Origin: Corynebacterium nuruki S6-4
GTDB lineage: Bacteria > Actinomycetota > Actinomycetes > Mycobacteriales > Mycobacteriaceae
DNA length: 64,000 bases
NCBI RefSeq assembly: GCF_007970465.1
Contig: NZ_CP042429.1
Coordinates: 620,001-684,000, forward strand
Direction of reading: 5' to 3'
Shown here: positions 59,065-64,000 of the stretch, in pieces
Layout of the letters: every line of letters begins with the position of its first letter
How positions within the stretch are numbered: the first letter of the stretch is position 1
Position numbers and translations under genes: made by a program
The notes under the pieces: model-generated
What the model was told of the DNA's origin: nothing
Databases searched by the model: none
What the model saw: the letters and a program-made list of their open reading frames with translations, nothing else

Positions 59065-60183
59065 GTGACGACCTCCACGACGGACCATCCCAGCACCTCC
59101 CCGGCCGCCCAGCCGGCCACCGCAGCCGAGGCCCGGCAGCGGCTGAAGGCCCGGGCGGCGGCCACGAATCCGGCCGACCGGGCGATGCTCCTGTTCTACG
59201 CCGCGATCGTCCGGCTGTGCACCCGGTTCCGCGTCCCGTCGGTGCGGCGCCAGCGGCTCTACGCCCTCATCCTCCTGTTCTGCCAGGGCGGCATCACCTT
59301 CACCGGCTCCCTCGTGCGCGTCACCGGATCCGGACTGGGCTGCCCGACCTGGCCGCAGTGCCAGCCCGGGTCGCTGGTGCCCGAATCGGGCGCCGCCCCC
59401 GCACTGCACCAGGCGATCGAGTTCGGTAACCGGCTGCTCACCTTCGTCGTCTCGGTCGCGGCGATCCTCGCCTTCCTCGCGGTCATCCGCGCGGCCCGCC
59501 GCAGCAGCCTGCTGCACATCGCCTTCCTCGAGGGCATCGGCATCATCGTCCAGGCGGTGGTCGGCGGGATCACCGTGCACCTCGACCTGGCCTGGTGGAT
59601 GGTCATGGCGCACTTCCTGCCGTCGATGCTGCTCACCTTCTTCGCCGCGGTGCTCGTCGTGAAGATCACCGAACCGGACGCCGCCCCGAAGCGTGCGGCC
59701 ATGCCCACCGCCCTGCGCTGGGCGACGTGGATCTCGGCCCTGGCGCTGGCGGTGGTGCTCGTCACCGGGACGATGACGACCAGTGCCGGGCCGCACGCCG
59801 GCGACGAGAAGATCCTGCCGGCGAACCGGCTGCAGATCGAACTCATCGAGATCGCGAACCTGCACGCCCACGCCATGTACCTGTACCTGGGTGTGACGAT
59901 CGGGCTGCTCGCCGGCCTGTTCGCCGTCCGGGTCGACCGGCGGCTCCGGATCGCCGCCGGGTGGCTCATCGTCGGGATCGTGCTGCAGGCCGCGGTGGGG
60001 ATCCTGCAGTACAACCTCAATGTGCCGAGCTGGTCGGTGCCGCTGCACGTCATCGGCTCCGCCATCCTCACCGGGGCGACCGGTCTGCTGTGGTCGATGC
60101 GGTTCCGCCGGGGTGAGGAGTCGCTCACCCGCGACTTCGACCACTGGGACGCCGAGCTCGACGCGCAGGACAGCCGCGACTGA
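59065..60183 (+). CDS. ctaA: Heme A synthase CtaA
   Basis: This 372-residue protein with eight membrane segments oxidises heme o to heme a for cytochrome aa3 oxidase. Conserved features are the GSLVRVTGSGLGCPTWPQC loop with a Cys pair, the HQAIEFGNRLLT heme-ligand motif, and further His residues in HLDLAWWMVMAHF and HAHAMYLYLG. GTG at 59065 follows TAAACT (59051-59056) by 8 nt. Confidence 0.95.
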   Translation: MTTSTTDHPSTSPAAQPATAAEARQRLKARAAATNPADRAMLLFYAAIVRLCTRFRVPSVRRQRLYALILLFCQGGITFTGSLVRVTGSGLGCPTWPQCQPGSLVPESGAAPALHQAIEFGNRLLTFVVSVAAILAFLAVIRAARRSSLLHIAFLEGIGIIVQAVVGGITVHLDLAWWMVMAHFLPSMLLTFFAAVLVVKITEPDAAPKRAAMPTALRWATWISALALAVVLVTGTMTTSAGPHAGDEKILPANRLQIELIEIANLHAHAMYLYLGVTIGLLAGLFAVRVDRRLRIAAGWLIVGIVLQAAVGILQYNLNVPSWSVPLHVIGSAILTGATGLLWSMRFRRGEESLTRDFDHWDAELDAQDSRD

Positions 60184-60273
60184 CCTGTTCCCCCTCCTGC
60201 TGCCCCGGGGCACGCGACACCTGCTGTCACGTCCCCCGGGGCACAGTGCTGTCTGCCGGACAGCTGTGTCCCG

Positions 60274-60352
60274 GTGAACGGCAGATACTGCACGCCCTGT
60301 CACCGCCGTCCAGCCTGAAACGGTGACGGGGAGGGAAGTATCTGCCGTTCAC
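60274..60352. repeat. 79-nt nested palindrome downstream of ctaA
   Basis: Outer arms GTGAACGGCAGATACT (60274-60289) and AGTATCTGCCGTTCAC (60337-60352) are perfect 16-bp inverted repeats. Inner arms CCTGTCACCG and CGGTGACGGG (60296-60305 with 60321-60330) nearly match. It lies in the 276-nt gap between convergent ctaA and ctaB. The rest of the gap holds a CCCCGGGGCAC duplication and a terminator. No gene is present. Confidence 0.75.
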
Positions 60353-60390
60353 CCGGGCAGCGCCGTGCCGGCACCGCCCGACAGACGGGA

Positions 60391-60423
60391 AGACCCGCTG
60401 ACCGACGTGCGGTCAGCGGGTCT
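60391..60423. terminator. Bidirectional terminator between ctaA and ctaB
   Basis: AGACCCGCTGACCG (60391-60404) pairs perfectly with CGGTCAGCGGGTCT (60410-60423) around loop ACGTG. On the plus strand it runs into a pyrimidine-rich CTCTCCTCTCCC. Confidence 0.75.
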
Positions 60424-60459
60424 CTCTCCTCTCCCCCGGCGGGAACGGCGTCAGGGCCG

Positions 60460-61434
60460 TCAGAACCCGAGCATCTCCGAGACCGTCTCCAGGCCGATGA
60501 CGGCGTCCACCGACAGACCGACGAAGAGGATGGAGAGGTAGTTGTTCGACAGGAAGAAGAGGTTCATGGGCTTGACCTTCACGCCCTTCTTCACGCCGTT
60601 GTGCAGGCCGTGCGCCCGGATGATGAACCAGGCACCGCTGACCACGGCGATGACACCGTAGACCCAGCCCGCCGCGGGGACGAGGAGCAGCGAGCAGATC
60701 ACCGTCGCCCACGTGTACCAGAGGATCTGGCGGGTGACCTCCAGCGGCGGCTTGACCACCGGCATCATCGGCACGCCGGCCGCCTCGTAGTCCTCGCGGT
60801 AACGCATGCCGAGCGCCCAGGTGTGCGGCGGCGTCCAGAAGAAGATGATGAGGAACAGGATGACGGCCTGCGCCCAGGAACCCCAGCCGGCGTGGAAGGC
60901 GCCACCGTTCGCGTCGGTGACGACGGCCCAGCCCACCATGACGGGCATGCAGCCCGCGGCGCCGCCCCAGATCACGTTCTGCCAGGTCCGGCGCTTCAGC
61001 CACTTCGTGTAGACGTAGATGTAGAACCACACGGTGAGCAGGATGAACAGGCCGGCGAGCAGCGAGTCACACAGCAGCCAGAGCCAGAGGAAGCTGGCGA
61101 CCATGAGCACCCAGGCGAAGACCGTGGCGTGCCCCTTGGTGACGGTGTGCTTGGCCAGCGGACGCCGCCGGGTCCGGCGCATCAGCTGGTCGATGTCGTA
61201 GTCGGCGACCATGTTGAAGGCGTTCGCCGAGGCGGCCCCCATCCATCCGCCGACGAGCGTGAGCAGGACGAGCCCCAGATCGATCTCGCCGCGCTGCGCC
61301 TGCAGCATCGCCGGGATCGTGGCGACGAGGAGAAGTTCGATGACCCGCGGCTTCGTCAGTGCGAGGTACGCCTTGATCTTCTCCACCGGTTCGAACGCCT
61401 CCGTAACGCCGTCATGCCGCACTGTTCCCGTCAC
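60460..61434 (-). CDS. ctaB: Protoheme IX farnesyltransferase CtaB
   Basis: CtaB attaches a farnesyl chain to heme b to make heme o. The 324-residue UbiA-family membrane protein has the two Asp motifs [15 protein letters not shown] and [10 protein letters not shown], and about nine hydrophobic segments. I chose GTG at 61432-61434; a second in-frame GTG is 12 nt inside. It is divergent from tkt and converges on ctaA, an arrangement that separates it from ctaA in the same pathway. Confidence 0.94.
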   Translation of the reverse strand: MTGTVRHDGVTEAFEPVEKIKAYLALTKPRVIELLLVATIPAMLQAQRGEIDLGLVLLTLVGGWMGAASANAFNMVADYDIDQLMRRTRRRPLAKHTVTKGHATVFAWVLMVASFLWLWLLCDSLLAGLFILLTVWFYIYVYTKWLKRRTWQNVIWGGAAGCMPVMVGWAVVTDANGGAFHAGWGSWAQAVILFLIIFFWTPPHTWALGMRYREDYEAAGVPMMPVVKPPLEVTRQILWYTWATVICSLLLVPAAGWVYGVIAVVSGAWFIIRAHGLHNGVKKGVKVKPMNLFFLSNNYLSILFVGLSVDAVIGLETVSEMLGF

Positions 61435-61553
61435 TGCGCCTGTCGTCCGGACACAGGTGTCCCGGCGGCAGGTCTGCCAGTCCGTCAGGTTACCCGAGGG
61501 GCGTCCCGCACCGGTAACCGCCGCTCCCCTGTCGCCGGTCGGGGCCGTGCATC

Positions 61554-61559
61554 TACACT
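61554..61559 (+). promoter_or_regulatory. tkt -10 hexamer
   Basis: TACACT lies about 88 nt before the tkt start, so tkt has a conventional leader with a Shine-Dalgarno sequence, unlike many genes in this window. Confidence 0.5.
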
Positions 61560-61646
61560 GGCTCAGGTAAATCCCGTGAGCACTTTTCCGACCCCCGTCG
61601 ACCCCGGCGGACCACGGGCGGACCACAGCAGGAAGGCAGCACCAGC

Positions 61647-63728
61647 GTGACTCTCCCCCCGGAACTCGAGGCCCGTACCGTCCGGCACTACCCGGACGAC
61701 TGGACCGAGCTGGACACCCGGGCGGTGGACACCGCCCGCGTCCTGGCGGCGGACGCCGTCGAGAAGGTCGGGTCGGGCCACCCCGGCACCGCGATGTCCC
61801 TGGCCCCGTTGGCCTACACCCTCTACCAGCGGGTGCTGCGCCACGATCCGGCGGACACCCGCTGGGCCGGTCGCGACCGGTTCGTCCTGTCGGCCGGCCA
61901 CAGCTCGCTGACCCAGTACATCCAGCTCTACCTCGGCGGTTTCGGTCTGGAGCTCGAGGATCTCGAGTCGCTGCGGACCTGGGGCTCGAAGACCCCGGGC
62001 CACCCCGAGGTCGGTGAGACCGCCGGTGTGGAGATCACCACCGGTCCGCTCGGCCAGGGCCTGGCCTCCGCCGTGGGCATGGCGATGGCCGCCCGCCGGG
62101 AGCGCGGCCTGTTCGATCCGGCCGCCCCCGCCGGCGAGTCCCCCTTCGACCACCGCATCTACGTCATCGCCTCCGACGGGGACATGCAGGAGGGCGTGAC
62201 CGCCGAGGCGTCCTCGCTCGCGGGCACCCAGCAGCTCGGCAACCTCATCGTGTTCTGGGACGACAACTCGATCTCCATCGAGGACGACACGGAGATCGCC
62301 TTCACCGAGGATGTCGTCGCCCGCTACGCCTCCTACGGCTGGCAGACGCTCGAGGCGAACGCCGAGGACGTCACCGGCATCCTGGCCGCCGTCAGCGCGG
62401 CGCAGGCGGACACCGACCGCCCGAGCTTCATCCGCATCCGGTCGGTCATCGGCTACCCCGCCCCGACGAAGATGAACACCGGCGGCGTGCACGGTGCCGC
62501 CCTGGGCGGTGACGAGGTCGCCGGCGTCAAGGAGGCGCTCGGGTTCGACCCGGCGCAGAATTTCGCCGTCGCCGACGAGGTCATCGCCCACACCCGCGGC
62601 CTGCGTGACCGCGCCGCCGCCGACCACGCCGCCTGGCAGGAGCGGTTCGACGCCTGGGCCGCCGCCAACCCGGAGAACAAGGCCCTGTTCGACCGGCTGT
62701 CCGCCCGGGAACTCCCGGCCGGCTTCGACGCCGACCTGCCGACCTGGGACGCCGGCGAATCGCTCGCCACCCGTAAGGCCTCCGAGGCCGCCCTCCAGGC
62801 GCTCGGCGCCACCCTGCCGGAGCTGTGGGGCGGCTCGGCCGACCTCGCCGGGTCCACCAACACCATCATCAAGGGCTCCCCGTCCTTCGGTCCGGAGTCC
62901 ATCTCCACCGACGCCTGGACCGCCGAGCCCTACGGCCGCAACCTCCACTTCGGTATCCGCGAGCACGGCATGGGCGCGATCCTCAACGGTATCGCCCTGC
63001 ACGGCGGTACCCGGCCCTACGGTGCGACCTTCCTCCAGTTCGCCGACTACATGCGCGGTGCGGTCCGCCTCGGCGCCCTGATGAGCACCGACGTCTACTA
63101 CGTGTGGACCCACGACTCGATCGGTCTGGGCGAGGACGGCCCGACCCACCAGCCGGTCGAGCACCTGGCCGCGCTGCGCGCCATCCCGAACCTGTCGGTC
63201 ATCCGCCCGGCGGACGCCAACGAGGCCGTGCAGGCCTGGGCCGCCGCACTGAAGGCCCCGGCCGCGCCGAAGGCCCTCATCCTCACCCGGCAGGGCGTGC
63301 CGGTGCTCGAGGGCACCGCGGACAGGGCCGCCGAGGGTGTCGCCCGCGGCGCCTACGTCCTCGTCGAGTCCTCCACCGAGGTCCCGCAGGTCATCCTGCT
63401 CGGCACCGGCTCCGAGGTGCAGCTCGCCGTCGAGGCCGCCGCCGCCCTGGAGTCCGAGGGCATCGGCACCCGGGTCGTCTCGGTGCCGTGCATGGAGTGG
63501 TTCGAGGCGCAGGACGCCGCCTACCGCGAGTCGGTCCTGCCCGCCGCCGTCACCGCCCGCGTGTCGGTCGAGGCCGGGATCGCCATGCCGTGGAAGGCGT
63601 ACACCGGGCTCACCGGCCGCAACATCTCCCTGGAGCACTTCGGTGCCTCCGCCGACTACAAGACCCTGTTCCGCGAGTTCGGCATCACCGCGGAGGCCGT
63701 CGCCGCCGCGGCCCGCGAACTCGTCTAG
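61647..63728 (+). CDS. tkt: Transketolase
   Basis: Transketolase moves two-carbon units between sugar phosphates in the pentose phosphate pathway, using thiamine diphosphate. The 693-residue protein has the ThDP motif [20 protein letters not shown] with the trailing WDDN, SAGHSS near residue 75, and the transketolase signature [14 protein letters not shown]. The GTG at 61647 follows AGGAAGG by 8 nt. tal follows, as in other corynebacteria. Confidence 0.96.
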   Translation: MTLPPELEARTVRHYPDDWTELDTRAVDTARVLAADAVEKVGSGHPGTAMSLAPLAYTLYQRVLRHDPADTRWAGRDRFVLSAGHSSLTQYIQLYLGGFGLELEDLESLRTWGSKTPGHPEVGETAGVEITTGPLGQGLASAVGMAMAARRERGLFDPAAPAGESPFDHRIYVIASDGDMQEGVTAEASSLAGTQQLGNLIVFWDDNSISIEDDTEIAFTEDVVARYASYGWQTLEANAEDVTGILAAVSAAQADTDRPSFIRIRSVIGYPAPTKMNTGGVHGAALGGDEVAGVKEALGFDPAQNFAVADEVIAHTRGLRDRAAADHAAWQERFDAWAAANPENKALFDRLSARELPAGFDADLPTWDAGESLATRKASEAALQALGATLPELWGGSADLAGSTNTIIKGSPSFGPESISTDAWTAEPYGRNLHFGIREHGMGAILNGIALHGGTRPYGATFLQFADYMRGAVRLGALMSTDVYYVWTHDSIGLGEDGPTHQPVEHLAALRAIPNLSVIRPADANEAVQAWAAALKAPAAPKALILTRQGVPVLEGTADRAAEGVARGAYVLVESSTEVPQVILLGTGSEVQLAVEAAAALESEGIGTRVVSVPCMEWFEAQDAAYRESVLPAAVTARVSVEAGIAMPWKAYTGLTGRNISLEHFGASADYKTLFREFGITAEAVAAAARELV

Positions 63729-63763
63729 TCCCCTCCCCCCTCCAGAAAGCTGGTTGATCACCG

Positions 63764-64000
63764 ATGACCTCCTCGACCTCCACCACCCCGGTCGACGCGC
63801 TGTCCGCCGCCGGCACCTCGGTCTGGCTCGACGACCTGTCCCGCGACCGGATCCGCAGCGGTAACCTCGCTGACCTGATCGCCGGCTCCGGCATCGTCGG
63901 CGTCACCACCAACCCGGCGATCTTCGCCGCCGCGATGTCGCAGGGCACCGCCTACGACGACCAGATCGCCGAGCTGAAGGAGGCCGGCGCCGACGTCACC
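63764..64000 (+). CDS. tal: Transaldolase, N-terminal part (runs off window)
   Basis: The first 79 residues of a class 1B transaldolase are visible, including [21 protein letters not shown] and the signature GVTTNPAIF. It moves a dihydroxyacetone unit between sugar phosphates. The ATG at 63764 lies 35 nt after the tkt stop, so the two are probably co-transcribed. The catalytic Lys lies outside the window. Confidence 0.95.
   Translation, partial: MTSSTSTTPVDALSAAGTSVWLDDLSRDRIRSGNLADLIAGSGIVGVTTNPAIFAAAMSQGTAYDDQIAELKEAGADVT

Overview
The window is chromosomal DNA of a high-GC Corynebacterium or close relative. The evidence is the gene content and order: a pupylation cluster without proteasome genes, a mycothiol ligase gene (mshC), an acn-acnR pair, a suf operon next to an mptB-type mannosyltransferase gene, and ctaA/ctaB followed by tkt and tal. 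Many genes also have a TANNNT -10 hexamer 5-10 nt before the start codon and no Shine-Dalgarno sequence, which suggests leaderless mRNAs. From memory this order is close to that of Corynebacterium glutamicum; no alignment was run.

Layout. 1-10 kb, minus strand: trmI, then arc-dop-pup-pafA-pafB-pafC-tatA-tatC-helY, mostly overlapping by 4 nt (protein tagging and unfolding, DNA-damage regulators, Tat export, RNA helicase). 10-20.7 kb is the most accessory-looking part: a thioredoxin-fold DUF255 gene, a DUF1275 membrane protein, three tandem paralogous FAD-linked hydroxyacid dehydrogenases, a RecB-like nuclease, a DUF1266 gene, and a two-gene HTH/nucleotidyltransferase unit that resembles an AbiE-type toxin-antitoxin module with a palindromic operator. 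20.7-31 kb: sirtuin, aspA, hisG, hisE, a HAD phosphatase, a thioesterase-like gene, mshC, uppP, a lipoprotein, pyrD and a PEBP-family gene. 31.5 kb: tRNA-Leu(GAG). 31.7-38.4 kb: membrane and envelope genes (VTT protein, SPFH/NfeD pair, DUF3097, NlpC/P60 hydrolase). 38.4-39.3 kb: a 0.9-kb regulatory region with a perfect GlxR-type palindrome, a near-consensus AcnR operator and a structured acn leader. 39.3-45.7 kb: acn, acnR, an ACT/PFL pair and an FMN-dependent hydroxyacid oxidase. 45.8-49.1 kb: an ABC-F ATPase and a lycopene-cyclase-like gene. 49.1-55.4 kb: the SUF operon sufR-B-D-C-S-U-T, minus strand. 55.6-64 kb: mptB, an ABC exporter pair, ctaA, ctaB (convergent with ctaA), tkt and the start of tal.

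How the genes work together. The ARC/Dop/Pup/PafA set is a tagging system adapted to life without a 20S proteasome: Pup already ends in Glu, and ARC lacks the C-terminal proteasome-docking tail. PafB and PafC are the transcriptional arm. AcnR downstream of acn should repress acn through the operator seen in the acn promoter, and the SUF operon supplies the Fe-S cluster that aconitase needs. CtaA and CtaB make heme a for cytochrome aa3 oxidase.

The most unusual items are the HTH/NTase module with its operator, the dehydrogenase triplication, a pair of 60-nt palindromic elements with compensatory stem changes at two distant sites, a 79-nt nested palindrome after ctaA, and a possible three-way-junction switch in the acn leader. 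Starts were chosen by family alignment from memory, overlaps, Shine-Dalgarno sites and -10 positions; no database search was possible.
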